Of a DNA stretch of 64,000 nt, positions 1 to 7,820 are shown in pieces; position 1 is the first letter of the stretch, and the number at the start of each line of letters is the position of its first letter. Where the stretch lies: NCBI RefSeq assembly GCF_003332825.1, contig NZ_QIRF01000001.1, positions 434,001-498,000 of the forward strand, read 5' to 3'. The translations under genes and the position numbers were made by a program. Under the pieces are notes generated by a model. That model did not search any database. It was not told where the DNA came from and saw only the letters and a program-made list of their open reading frames with translations. Source of the DNA: Dyella sp. C9. Lineage in GTDB: Bacteria > Pseudomonadota > Gammaproteobacteria > Xanthomonadales > Rhodanobacteraceae.

Positions 1-523
1 TTCGGTCTTCGATCTGGGTGGCCACATCGGCATTGCCTACTATGGCTACCAGCGTTTCCTGCGCTATCCCGATGGCTTGCGTTGGCAGGTGCTGGATGTG
101 CCTGCCGTGATGCAGGCCGGCGCGACCTGGGCCGCCAAGAACGACAGCCTGGGCCGCCTGGGCTTCACCGGGCGGCGCGAAGACGCCGATGGCGTGGACA
201 TCTTCTTCGCCGCGGGCTCGCTGCAGTACCTCGACTACACGCTGGCCGAACTGCTGGCATCGCTGTCGCGGCGGCCGCCGCACCTGCTGTTGAACTCCGT
301 GCCGATCCACGTGCGCGAAACCTACTTCACGGTGCAGAACACCGGCGTGTCGTGCTGTCCGTACCGGGTGACCGCGGAGCGCGAATTCATCGATGGCCTG
401 GCCGCGCTCGGCTATCGCCTGCGCGATCGCTGGGAAAACACCGATCGTCGCTGCGATATTCCGTTCTATCCGGAGCACTCGCTGGATCGCTATTTCGGCT
501 TCTACTTCAGCCGCGAAGCCTGA
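1..523 (+). CDS. TIGR04325-type putative methyltransferase (5' partial)
   Basis: The reading frame is open from the first bases of the window and ends at the TGA at 521-523, so the N-terminus lies outside. The visible start reads VFDLGGHIGIAYYGY, which resembles a SAM-binding motif I (D-L-G-G-x-x-G). It is followed by WQVLDVP, a GSLQYLDY segment and a C-terminal FGFYFSREA. This order matches the TIGR04325 'putative methyltransferase' family, which is frequent in LPS and EPS loci. I infer SAM-dependent methylation of a sugar or glycan precursor, but nothing in the sequence identifies the acceptor. About 170 residues are visible. It is on the same strand as the EPS genes that begin 307 bp downstream. 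Confidence 0.75.
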   Translation, partial: SVFDLGGHIGIAYYGYQRFLRYPDGLRWQVLDVPAVMQAGATWAAKNDSLGRLGFTGRREDADGVDIFFAAGSLQYLDYTLAELLASLSRRPPHLLLNSVPIHVRETYFTVQNTGVSCCPYRVTAEREFIDGLAALGYRLRDRWENTDRRCDIPFYPEHSLDRYFGFYFSREA

Positions 524-758
524 GTTCTATAGCACGCGGGCGCCGTCGCGCGCCTGCGCCCACGCCGGGCTGCAATCCATCGGCCAAACGGTCTAAGCCT
601 CGCCGCAAGGACATGTACGCCTGCGTCGAAAGCGCTTGCGCGTCGTGCCGGGGAGCGCGGCCGGACGTGCGCCGATGGCCATCGTCGATGCCGGCCACAG
701 GCTGCGTGGATACGTGTTTTTGCACGTCCATGTGCGGCAAGTCATAGAACGAATGGTT

Positions 759-789
759 TTGTCAAGTTCGTTTTGTGCGTGGATATACT
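759..789 (+). promoter_or_regulatory. Candidate sigma70 promoter for EPS arm 1
   Basis: TTGTCA at 759-764 and TATACT at 784-789 are good -35 and -10 matches, but the 19-bp spacer is longer than the usual 17. They lie in the only AT-rich patch upstream of the export lipoprotein gene, with about 40 nt to the start codon. The -10 is more convincing than the -35. Confidence 0.4.
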
Positions 790-794
790 CGATC

Positions 795-808
795 GTGACG
801 TACATCAC
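795..808. promoter_or_regulatory. CRP/Clp-family binding site
   Basis: GTGA-N6-TCAC is a perfect dyad matching the core of the CRP consensus (TGTGA-N6-TCACA). In Xanthomonas, the CRP homologue Clp, which responds to cyclic di-GMP, controls EPS genes through such sites. Here the site sits 22 bp before the first EPS start codon and just downstream of the candidate -10, so it would overlap the transcription start. That position suggests repression, unless a different promoter is used. Confidence 0.5.
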
Positions 809-830
809 GCTTTGACCACAGGGGGCCGTC

Positions 831-1451
831 ATGAATCGCATCCAACAGCTACTCGTACTTGGCTTGTGCGTACTGCTCGCGGCGTGCGCGACCCACGGTT
901 CCACCGAGGCGCCGAAGATCGATCCATCCGCGCAGGCGGTGACCACCTATCGCATCGGCGTCGATGACCAGCTGTCGATCACCGTGTGGCACAACCCGGA
1001 CCTGAGCGTGAGCGTGCCGGTGCGGCCGGACGGCAAGATCACCGTGCCGTTGATCGGCGACGTGGTCGCCGGTGGCAAGACGCCAGAGGAAGTGTCGGCG
1101 GAAATCAAGGACAAGCTGCAGGCCTATGTGCGCGATCCCCAGGTCGCCGTGATCCTGACCGAACTGCGCAGCCATGAATATCTCTCGCGCGTGCGCGTCA
1201 CCGGCGCGGTGCGTTCCCCGGTGTCGATTCCGTACCGCCAGGGCATGACCGTGCTCGACGCCGTGCTAGCCGCCGGCGGAACGACGGAATTTGCTGCACC
1301 TGATCGCACCGAGCTCTATCGCAAGGGCACCGACGGCACGACCACGCCGTACGCGGTACGGCTGGACAAAGTGCTGCAACAAGGGGACCTGGCCACCAAC
1401 TATCCGGTGCAGCCGGGCGACGTGGTTACCGTGCCGGTGCGCGCATTCTGA
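831..1451 (+). CDS. Wza/GumB-like polysaccharide export lipoprotein
   Basis: This 206-aa protein has an N-terminal lipoprotein signal with the lipobox LAAC (Cys19). A Poly_export domain follows at about residues 41-110 (YRIGVDDQLSITVW, then PLIGDV), and an SLBB-like domain at about 120-190 (VTGAVRSPVSIPY). It is probably the outer-membrane/periplasmic export channel of the EPS system. The size fits the short, single-SLBB family used in exosortase-A-type EPS loci rather than the longer E. coli Wza. The ATG is preceded by a strong purine run (CAGGGGG). It is the first gene of EPS arm 1. Confidence 0.88.
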   Translation: MNRIQQLLVLGLCVLLAACATHGSTEAPKIDPSAQAVTTYRIGVDDQLSITVWHNPDLSVSVPVRPDGKITVPLIGDVVAGGKTPEEVSAEIKDKLQAYVRDPQVAVILTELRSHEYLSRVRVTGAVRSPVSIPYRQGMTVLDAVLAAGGTTEFAAPDRTELYRKGTDGTTTPYAVRLDKVLQQGDLATNYPVQPGDVVTVPVRAF

Positions 1452-1491
1452 TGGCCGTGAAGGTCCAGGGACACGGATCTGGGGGTAGCTT

Positions 1492-1503
1492 ATGAGCGGG
1501 TAA
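1492..1503 (+). other. Three-codon leader ORF (Met-Ser-Gly-stop) in frame with the next gene
   Basis: An ATG at 1492 sits at good spacing after a GGGGG Shine-Dalgarno-like run (1481-1485) and reads ATG AGC GGG TAA. It is in the same frame as the ATG at 1522 of the chain-length gene. The seven codons between the TAA and 1522 are open and read like a plausible N-terminus (Leu-Thr-Pro-Phe-Ala-Ser-Met). The TAA may therefore be a nonsense change at codon 4 of the original gene, or a minimal upstream ORF. The ATG at 1522 has no evident Shine-Dalgarno of its own. Confidence 0.6.
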
Positions 1504-1521
1504 CTCACACCTTTTGCGAGC

Positions 1522-3036
1522 ATGGTGCCGGCGCTGGTCAGTGAAGCCCGTCGCCGTCGCCTCACCATCGGCGTCGTGTTCGCCTTCATTGCCATCGCAG
1601 CGCTGGTGACAGGGCTGCTTTGGCCCAAGAAGTTCGAGTCGTCCACCACCATCCTCGCCCAGGAAAGCAGCATCATCTCGCCCTTGATGGAGGGCGCCGC
1701 GCAGGCCACGGCGAACAAGAACCGGGCCAGCATCGCGCGCGACGTGATCTTCAGCCGCAAGGTAATGGACCAGATCCTGGTGGTGGGCGGCTGGACGGCG
1801 ACGCATCCGTCGCCGGTCGAACAGGACCGCATCATCGAGGGCATCAAATCGCGCACCAAGGTGGAGACCGAGCGCGACAACCTCATCACCATCAGTTACT
1901 TCGACACCGACGCCCGGCGTACCTATGTAGTGACGCGCGAGCTGGCGCAGCTGTTCATCAGCGAGAGCCTCGCCTCCAAGCAGCGCGAGAGCCGCGATGC
2001 CTATGACTTCATCAACAGCCAGGTCGAGGCGTACCGCAAGAAGCTCACCGACGCCGAGGACAAGCTCAAGGCCTACCGTGACGCCAACGACGACGCGCGG
2101 CCCGGCAGCGAGGCCGACACCAATGCGCGCATCAGCCAGCTGCGCAGCCAGATCGAGCAGGCGCGCATGGACCTGATGGAGCGCCGTTCGCAGGAGGGCT
2201 CGCTGGCGTCGCAGCTCAGCGGCGAATCGGAAGTGAGCACGGTGCAGACGGTCGACGGCGTCTACCAGACCCAGATGGCCGACCTGCAGGCCCAGCTGGA
2301 CAAGCTGTTGCTCACCTATACCGAGGAATACCCGGATGTGATCCGCATCCGCCATCAGATGCAGGACCTGCGCCAGCAGATGGCGCAGGAGGACCAGCGC
2401 AAGGCCGCTGCCCAGCTTTCCGGCACGCCGACCACGCTGGACAACCACGTGCAGTTCAACCCGGCCTACCAGCAGATCAAGACGCAACTGGCCAATACGC
2501 GGGCCTCGACGGCCGCCGCCGCGGCCCGCCTGGGCGCCAGCGAGTCGATGCTGCAGACCGAATTGCAGCGCAGCACGCGCATTGCCAATTCGGAGAACGT
2601 CACGGCCGAGCTGACCCGCGACTACAACGTCAACCGCGACGTCTACCAGGACTTGCTGAAGCGCCGAGAGAACGCGCGCGTGTCGATGAACCTCGACGCC
2701 GAGCAGCGCGGGCTGACCTTCCTGGTGCAGAACCCGGCGGTGATGCCGCTGGTGCCTTCGGGGCTGCGCTTCATGCACTTCAGCCTGGCCGGCATCGCAT
2801 TGGCGGTGGCGGTGCCGCTGGGGCTGCTGTTTGGCCTGGTGCGCCTTGATCCGCGCGTGCGCTCGGTGGAGCGCCTGGAGCAGGCGACCGGGCTGGCGGT
2901 GATGGCCTCCATTCCGTTTTATCCGACGCCCGCGGACCGGCGTCGCGATCATCGCCACAACCTGTTCCTGCTGGTGACGGTAGTGGGTATCGCCGCGATC
3001 TATCTGGCCGTGTTCTGGCTGAGGTTGAAGCAATGA
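1522..3036 (+). CDS. Wzz/Wzc-type polysaccharide chain-length determinant
   Basis: At 504 aa this is an inner-membrane chain-length/co-polymerase protein of the kind found in exosortase-A EPS loci. A first transmembrane helix lies at about residues 14-33. A Wzz-like periplasmic domain follows, then a long Gln/Glu/Arg-rich coiled coil (about 165-330). The usual proline motif NPAVMPLVPSGL precedes a second helix (about 418-441), and a third helix lies at the C-terminus (about 481-500). There is no kinase domain; the next gene supplies a kinase-like partner. The start at 1522 is forced by an in-frame TAA at 1501-1503 and lacks a clear ribosome-binding site. The better-placed ATG at 1492 meets that stop after three codons, so reinitiation may be needed. 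Confidence 0.85.
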   Translation: MVPALVSEARRRRLTIGVVFAFIAIAALVTGLLWPKKFESSTTILAQESSIISPLMEGAAQATANKNRASIARDVIFSRKVMDQILVVGGWTATHPSPVEQDRIIEGIKSRTKVETERDNLITISYFDTDARRTYVVTRELAQLFISESLASKQRESRDAYDFINSQVEAYRKKLTDAEDKLKAYRDANDDARPGSEADTNARISQLRSQIEQARMDLMERRSQEGSLASQLSGESEVSTVQTVDGVYQTQMADLQAQLDKLLLTYTEEYPDVIRIRHQMQDLRQQMAQEDQRKAAAQLSGTPTTLDNHVQFNPAYQQIKTQLANTRASTAAAAARLGASESMLQTELQRSTRIANSENVTAELTRDYNVNRDVYQDLLKRRENARVSMNLDAEQRGLTFLVQNPAVMPLVPSGLRFMHFSLAGIALAVAVPLGLLFGLVRLDPRVRSVERLEQATGLAVMASIPFYPTPADRRRDHRHNLFLLVTVVGIAAIYLAVFWLRLKQ

Positions 3037-3818
3037 ACATGAAAGACGAGAACGAACGGGACGTCGAGGACAGCTTCGAGAACGTGCTGGAAGAAGCAGC
3101 GCGGAACCTGCAGCGCCATGGCTCGCCGGGGCACTCGATCGCGCGCATGAATGACGGCGGGCGCGAACTGGTGCCGGTGCAGTTGGAGGAACGCCGGCTT
3201 ATCCACCGCGAGGAGTCGGTGCGTCGGCAGTCCGATGCATTTCGCGAGATCCGCACGCGGCTGCTAGGCATCGCCGGCCAGCAGAACTTCGTAACCCTGG
3301 TGGTTTCGGTGAGCCCGCGTTCGGGCGGAAGCTTCGTGTCGCGCAACCTGGCGGCGGCGTTCGCCTTCGACGAGGCCAAGTCCAGCCTGCTGATCGACTG
3401 CAACCTGCGCTATCCCAGCCAACACCGTTCGCTGGACGTGGAGCCGGTGTCGGGCGGCCTGATCGATTTCCTCGAGCAGCCGTCGCTGGGCATCGAGCCG
3501 GTGCTGTATCGCACGGGCATACCGCGCCTTCGCCTGATTCCCGCGGGCAAGGCGCGGGAGAACAGCGGCGAGTATTTCTCTTCCTATCGCATGAGCACGA
3601 TGCTCGATTCGCTGCGCTGCCGTTATCCGGACCGCTACCTGTTCCTCGACGGACCCGCGATCAAGGGTTCGCCGGATGCACGCATCCTGTCCGACCTCGC
3701 CGACTTCGTGGTGGTGGTGGCGGGCTATGGCCGCGATACGCCGGCGGCGATCAACCAGGCGGTGACGAATTTCGACCCGGAGAAGATGGCCGGGGTGGTG
3801 TTCAACCACGTGCCCTAG
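3033..3818 (+). CDS. BY-kinase-like (CpsD/CapB) EPS protein with degenerate P-loop
   Basis: This 261-aa protein overlaps the chain-length gene by 4 nt (ATGA), which fits a Wzc-type split into membrane and cytoplasmic partners. It has a Walker A' equivalent LLIDCNLRYP (about 119-128) and a Walker B equivalent YLFLDGPA (Asp206). At the Walker A position it reads SPRSGGSF (94-101) instead of a canonical SPGxGK[ST], so the P-loop lysine is missing. There is no Tyr-rich C-terminal tail. Family knowledge points to a bacterial tyrosine autokinase. What is seen suggests loss of ATP hydrolysis or autophosphorylation, so it may act structurally in setting chain length or secretion. Confidence 0.78.
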   Translation: MNMKDENERDVEDSFENVLEEAARNLQRHGSPGHSIARMNDGGRELVPVQLEERRLIHREESVRRQSDAFREIRTRLLGIAGQQNFVTLVVSVSPRSGGSFVSRNLAAAFAFDEAKSSLLIDCNLRYPSQHRSLDVEPVSGGLIDFLEQPSLGIEPVLYRTGIPRLRLIPAGKARENSGEYFSSYRMSTMLDSLRCRYPDRYLFLDGPAIKGSPDARILSDLADFVVVVAGYGRDTPAAINQAVTNFDPEKMAGVVFNHVP

Positions 3819-3881
3819 GCGGCACGACGCAGGTGACTGGGGCGAATCCTGCTGCGACCACACTCCATTGGGGGAAGGAAT

Positions 3882-5222
3882 ATGGCGGTACGCACAACGC
3901 TCGCTCGCGCCATCATCATCGCCCTGGCGGCCAGTTCCGGACGCGCCTGGGCCTCGCAGTTCGACTATTCCATCTATGTCACCGGCGAGCACAGCGACAA
4001 TGCCGCGCTGACCACCAGTGACCCGATCAGCACCAACGTGCTTGCACCGGGCGTCACCTTTGCCTACAACCAGCAAGGTTCCGCGGTGCAGGCGAACGTG
4101 AATGGCAACGTGGAGTACCGCGACTACTCCAGCAGCGAGTTTGCCAACCAGACGCTGGCGCAGATCGCCGGCCAGTTGAACTGGTCGATGATCCCCCAGC
4201 GCCTGGACTTGATGGTGCAGGACGCCGCCGGCGTGGCACCGGTGAATTCGCTGGCGGCCAACGCGCCTGGCAACCAGCAGCAGACCAACGTGCTGGCCAT
4301 CGGGCCGACCCTGCGTTTCAACGTGGGCGAGGGCATGACGGGCGATGCCGAGTTGCATTACATCAACAGCTACGCGTCCCGCGAGGACGAGTTCAACTCC
4401 TCGCGCGGCGACGCGGCGCTGCGCCTGTTCCGCGACATCAGCCCGACCGACCAGTTGTCCGGCAATGTCGAGTACGAGCATGTGGATTTCAGCAGCAGCA
4501 CGGCGGGATCCAACTACGACGATTACTCGGCCTACGTGCGCTATACCAGTCGCCTGGCCAAGCTCACCCTGGATGCGGACCTGGGTTGGTCGAACGTGGA
4601 CTTCACCCAGGGCGGCTCGTATTCCAGCCCGCTCGCCAGGGTCGTGCTGGGTTGGAGCCTGACTCCACGCAGCACCATTACCGTCAACGGGGCCTACCAG
4701 TACGCCGACGCCGCGCAGGACATGTTGCAGCCGACCACGGTCAGCGTGGCGGGTGAACTGGTGCCGCTGGAGCCGGTGACCCAGGCGATCGACCAGACGC
4801 GCGGCACCATCGGCGTCGGCAACATCGTGATCAGCTCCGACGTGTACAAGGAGCGCCTGCTGTCGGCCACCTACAGCTACCGCGACGAGGTGATGAACTT
4901 CTCGGTGGTGCCCTCGTACGACAAGCTCGACTACATCAACAGCACCACGCTCAACCAGGTGGGCAAGGGCCTGGGCCTCACGCTGGAGTACAAGATCAGC
5001 CCGACGGTCTCCGTTTCCGGCTTTGCCTCGGGCAGCCGCATCACCTACGACACCATCGATCGCCTCGACAAGGCGTACCGCTACGGCGTGGCGTTCAGCC
5101 ACCAGTTCACCCAGCACTGGAGCTGGGGCGCCTCCTACGTGCGGCAGACGCAGAACAGCGACGCGGTGGGCCAGTCTTACCACGAAAACGAATACTTCCT
5201 GACCGTGACGTACAAGCGATGA
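3882..5222 (+). CDS. Outer-membrane beta-barrel protein of the EPS locus
   Basis: This 446-aa protein has a Sec signal peptide with likely cleavage after RAWA (residue 24). The mature part is rich in alternating polar/aromatic strands and ends in NEYFLTVTYKR, as expected of a beta-barrel. It resembles the BBP2-type putative porins found beside exosortase-A EPS export genes. The likely role is outer-membrane passage of, or surface interaction with, the polysaccharide. A strong ribosome-binding site (GGGGGAAGGA) precedes the ATG. It lies 63 bp after the kinase-like gene and overlaps the next gene by 4 nt. Confidence 0.75.
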   Translation: MAVRTTLARAIIIALAASSGRAWASQFDYSIYVTGEHSDNAALTTSDPISTNVLAPGVTFAYNQQGSAVQANVNGNVEYRDYSSSEFANQTLAQIAGQLNWSMIPQRLDLMVQDAAGVAPVNSLAANAPGNQQQTNVLAIGPTLRFNVGEGMTGDAELHYINSYASREDEFNSSRGDAALRLFRDISPTDQLSGNVEYEHVDFSSSTAGSNYDDYSAYVRYTSRLAKLTLDADLGWSNVDFTQGGSYSSPLARVVLGWSLTPRSTITVNGAYQYADAAQDMLQPTTVSVAGELVPLEPVTQAIDQTRGTIGVGNIVISSDVYKERLLSATYSYRDEVMNFSVVPSYDKLDYINSTTLNQVGKGLGLTLEYKISPTVSVSGFASGSRITYDTIDRLDKAYRYGVAFSHQFTQHWSWGASYVRQTQNSDAVGQSYHENEYFLTVTYKR

Positions 5223-5998
5223 CACGCCACGAGAGCGAGCTTCCCTTCTTCTTCGGCAACGGTGGCGAGCTGTTTGGCATCTATCATCCCGCCGGCCGCA
5301 AGGCAGATCGCGCCGTGCTGCTGTGTGCGCCGCTTGGGCAGGACCACATACGCTGCCATCGCCTTTACCGCCAGCTGGCCACCACGCTGGCGGGCGAGGG
5401 CTTGCCGGTGCTGCGGTTCGACTATTACGGCTGTGGCGATTCCGCGGGCGCCAGCGGCGAGGTGGAGTGGGGCCGCTGCCTGCATGACGTGGTTAGCGCC
5501 GCGCAGGAGCTGCGGCGGCGCAGCGGCGTGCCCGACATCGTGGCGTTCGGTGCCCGGCTGGGTGGTCCCATTGCGCTTGCGGCGGCCCAGCCGGCGGGCT
5601 TTACCGATGTGCTCGCCTGGGATCCGGTGATCGATGGTGCCGCCTACGTCACCCGCCTCGACGAGATGCAGGAGGCGCTGCTGCAGGATACGCGGAGGTT
5701 CGTGCGGCCGCGCGGGCAGGGCGAGTCGCAGGGGCAGTGGCTAGGCTTCGAAGTGAACCCAACGCTGCGGCGCCAGATCGCCGAGCTGCGTCCGCCGTGG
5801 GGCATGCGGCCCTCCCTGGTGCTGGACACCCTCGGTGCGACAGCTCCGGACTGGCGGGAGTTGGGCATCGACGCGAGCCACGTCAGGGTGATCGAGCCGG
5901 CTACGCCATGGGATGACCTGGCCCGACTGGAGGCCGCGATCATTTCGCATCCGCTGTTGCAGGCCGTCAGTGCTCATGTGCACAGGGTACATGCATGA
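5219..5998 (+). CDS. Exosortase-A-associated alpha/beta hydrolase (hydrolase 2-like)
   Basis: This 259-aa protein has an alpha/beta-hydrolase fold, with LRFDYYGCGDSAG at about 65-77. The nucleophile elbow reads FGARLGG (110-116), with Arg113 where Ser is expected. The same G-x-R-L-G pattern occurs in the family called exosortase A system-associated hydrolase 2 (TIGR03101). The natural role is unknown; acyl transfer or hydrolysis on EPS intermediates is only an inference. The start overlaps the preceding stop (ATGA), and the gene overlaps the next hydrolase by 4 nt, so the pair is translationally coupled. Confidence 0.72.
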   Translation: MTRHESELPFFFGNGGELFGIYHPAGRKADRAVLLCAPLGQDHIRCHRLYRQLATTLAGEGLPVLRFDYYGCGDSAGASGEVEWGRCLHDVVSAAQELRRRSGVPDIVAFGARLGGPIALAAAQPAGFTDVLAWDPVIDGAAYVTRLDEMQEALLQDTRRFVRPRGQGESQGQWLGFEVNPTLRRQIAELRPPWGMRPSLVLDTLGATAPDWRELGIDASHVRVIEPATPWDDLARLEAAIISHPLLQAVSAHVHRVHA

Positions 5999-6828
5999 GC
6001 GAACAGGCCTTCCGCTTTGGACGTGCCCAGCACCTGGTCGGCATCGCGGGCCTGCCGGAGCAACCGCGCGATGCGGTGGGCGTGATCGTGCTCAACGCCG
6101 GCTTGGTGCACCACGTTGGGCCGTTCCGCCAGACCGTGGACATGACCCGTCGACTCAACACGCTCGGTTATCCGACGTTGCGCTTCGACCTGTCCACCAT
6201 CGGGGACAGTGGTGCCAGCGGCGAATCGCAGACGCGCGTGCAACAGATCTGCGCCGACGTCGACGATGCCATGGTGTTGCTGGGCAAGCAGGCCGGCTGC
6301 CGGCGCTTCGTGTTGGTTGGCCTGTGCGCCGGTGCCGAGAAGGCGCACCAGGTGGCGCGCGACCGCACCAGTCACCACAAGCTGGGCGGCGCGGTATTCC
6401 TCGACGGTTTCGCCTACCGCACGCTGGGTTTCAAGCTGCGCCATTACCTGCCCAGGCTGTTCGACGCGCGCCGCTGGGGGCGTTGGCTGTCGCGCAAGCG
6501 GCGGGAAATCGCCGACGGCGACGCACCATCGTTCAGCGTGGCGCCGCTGCCTCAGGACGTGGTGAGCGAAGACTTCAGCAGCATGGTCGAGCGGGGCCTG
6601 AAGATCTGCATGATCTACACCGGCGGGATCAACATGTTCTTCAACCACCGGCGCCAGTTCCGCGAGTGCTTCGGGCCGGCGATGAACCACCCGGCCGTGT
6701 GCACTCGCTATTCCGAAGAGATCGACCACACCTACGTGCTGGTCGACGACCGCCGCCGTCTGATCGAGCAGGTCGAGACGTGGCTTTGCAGCAACTTCCC
6801 CATCACCCATGCAGGTGTTTTGCCATGA
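5995..6828 (+). CDS. Exosortase-A-associated alpha/beta hydrolase (hydrolase 1-like), Cys nucleophile
   Basis: This 277-aa alpha/beta-hydrolase has the elbow VGLCAGA, so Cys111 replaces Ser in the G-x-S-x-G motif, as in dienelactone-hydrolase-type enzymes and exosortase-A-associated hydrolase 1 (TIGR03100). LRFDLSTIGDSG (about 62-73) is the expected upstream motif, and IDHTYV near the C-terminus could hold the catalytic His. It is coupled to the previous hydrolase and to galE by ATGA overlaps. The substrate is unknown. Its pairing with the Arg-elbow hydrolase is a hallmark of exosortase-A EPS loci even though no exosortase is in the window. Confidence 0.72.
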   Translation: MSEQAFRFGRAQHLVGIAGLPEQPRDAVGVIVLNAGLVHHVGPFRQTVDMTRRLNTLGYPTLRFDLSTIGDSGASGESQTRVQQICADVDDAMVLLGKQAGCRRFVLVGLCAGAEKAHQVARDRTSHHKLGGAVFLDGFAYRTLGFKLRHYLPRLFDARRWGRWLSRKRREIADGDAPSFSVAPLPQDVVSEDFSSMVERGLKICMIYTGGINMFFNHRRQFRECFGPAMNHPAVCTRYSEEIDHTYVLVDDRRRLIEQVETWLCSNFPITHAGVLP

Positions 6829-7820
6829 ATGGAGTGCTCGTCACCGGCGGAGCCGGTTACATCGGAAGCCACGTCGTCCAGCAGCTGGCAGCGCGCGGAG
6901 AGCACGTGGTGGTGATCGACAACCTCTCCTCCGGCTATGCCGAGGCCGTCCACGGCGCGGAGCTGGTGGTCGGGAACGTGGGCGATCGCGAGCTGGTCGC
7001 ACGAGTGCTGGCGCGCCATCGGGTGGATACGGTGCTGCACTTCGCGGCGCATACGGTGGTTCCGGAGTCGGTGAGCGACCCGGTGAAGTACTACGGCAAC
7101 AATACGTGCAACACCTGCAACCTGCTGGCCAGCTGCGCGGAGGCGGGCGTCAGCCACTTCATCTTCTCGTCCACAGCGGCAGTGTATGGCCTGACCGATG
7201 CCGGCATCGCGGACGAGGACACGCCGACACGGCCGTTCAATCCCTACGGGATGTCCAAACTGATGTCGGAGAGCATCTTGCGCGACCTCAGTGCCGCCAG
7301 CCCGCTGCGCCACGTGATCCTGCGCTACTTCAACGTGGCGGGCTGCGATCCACAGGGGCGTATCGGCCACTCGGCGCCCCATGCGACGCTTTTGATCAAG
7401 GCGGCCTGCGAGCACGCGGCAGGCAAGAGCGAAAGCATCTGCATCTATGGCACCGACTATGACACGCCGGACGGCACGGGCATTCGCGATTACATCCACG
7501 TCGAAGACCTCGCGGCCGCCCACCTGCGCGCACTTGACCATTTGCGGCGCGGCGGCGCGTCGCTGACGCTCAACTGCGGCTACGGGCACGGCTACAGCGT
7601 GCGCGAAGTGATCGATGCGGTCACCCGTATAAGCGGGCGCCGGCTCAACGTGATCGAGCGCCCGCGCCGTGCCGGCGACCTGCCCATGCTGATCGCGCGC
7701 TGCGCCCGGCTGCAGCAGGAGCTGGACTGGCACCCCCAGTACGACGACCTCGACTTCATCGTGGGCACCGCCTTCCGCTGGGAGCAGAAGATGGCGCAGC
7801 GGGTGGAACATGTCAGCTAG
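6825..7820 (+). CDS. galE: UDP-glucose 4-epimerase
   Basis: This 331-aa short-chain dehydrogenase-type epimerase interconverts UDP-glucose and UDP-galactose. It shows the NAD-binding GGAGYIGSH (8-16), the catalytic Tyr141-x3-Lys145 within NPYGMSKLMSE, and LRYFNVAG. The length is normal for GalE. The ATG at 6825 overlaps the previous stop. An upstream in-frame extension exists but is an antisense-like GC artefact. It probably supplies UDP-galactose or UDP-GalNAc to this EPS locus. Its 3' end overlaps the next gene by 11 nt. Confidence 0.92.
   Translation: MNGVLVTGGAGYIGSHVVQQLAARGEHVVVIDNLSSGYAEAVHGAELVVGNVGDRELVARVLARHRVDTVLHFAAHTVVPESVSDPVKYYGNNTCNTCNLLASCAEAGVSHFIFSSTAAVYGLTDAGIADEDTPTRPFNPYGMSKLMSESILRDLSAASPLRHVILRYFNVAGCDPQGRIGHSAPHATLLIKAACEHAAGKSESICIYGTDYDTPDGTGIRDYIHVEDLAAAHLRALDHLRRGGASLTLNCGYGHGYSVREVIDAVTRISGRRLNVIERPRRAGDLPMLIARCARLQQELDWHPQYDDLDFIVGTAFRWEQKMAQRVEHVS

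Larger units (their letters stand above)
524..830. other. Intergenic region upstream of the EPS operon
   Basis: This 307-bp stretch has no convincing gene. The last 80 bp are clearly more AT-rich than the surroundings and hold a possible promoter (759-789) and a CRP/Clp-like palindrome (795-808). No terminator with a T-run was seen after the methyltransferase gene. Confidence 0.6.

Noticed and set aside
3264..5225. A 653-codon minus-strand open frame across the kinase-like and barrel genes
   Set aside because: His/Val/Gly/Arg-biased translation typical of antisense shadows in GC-rich DNA; it crosses two supported genes.
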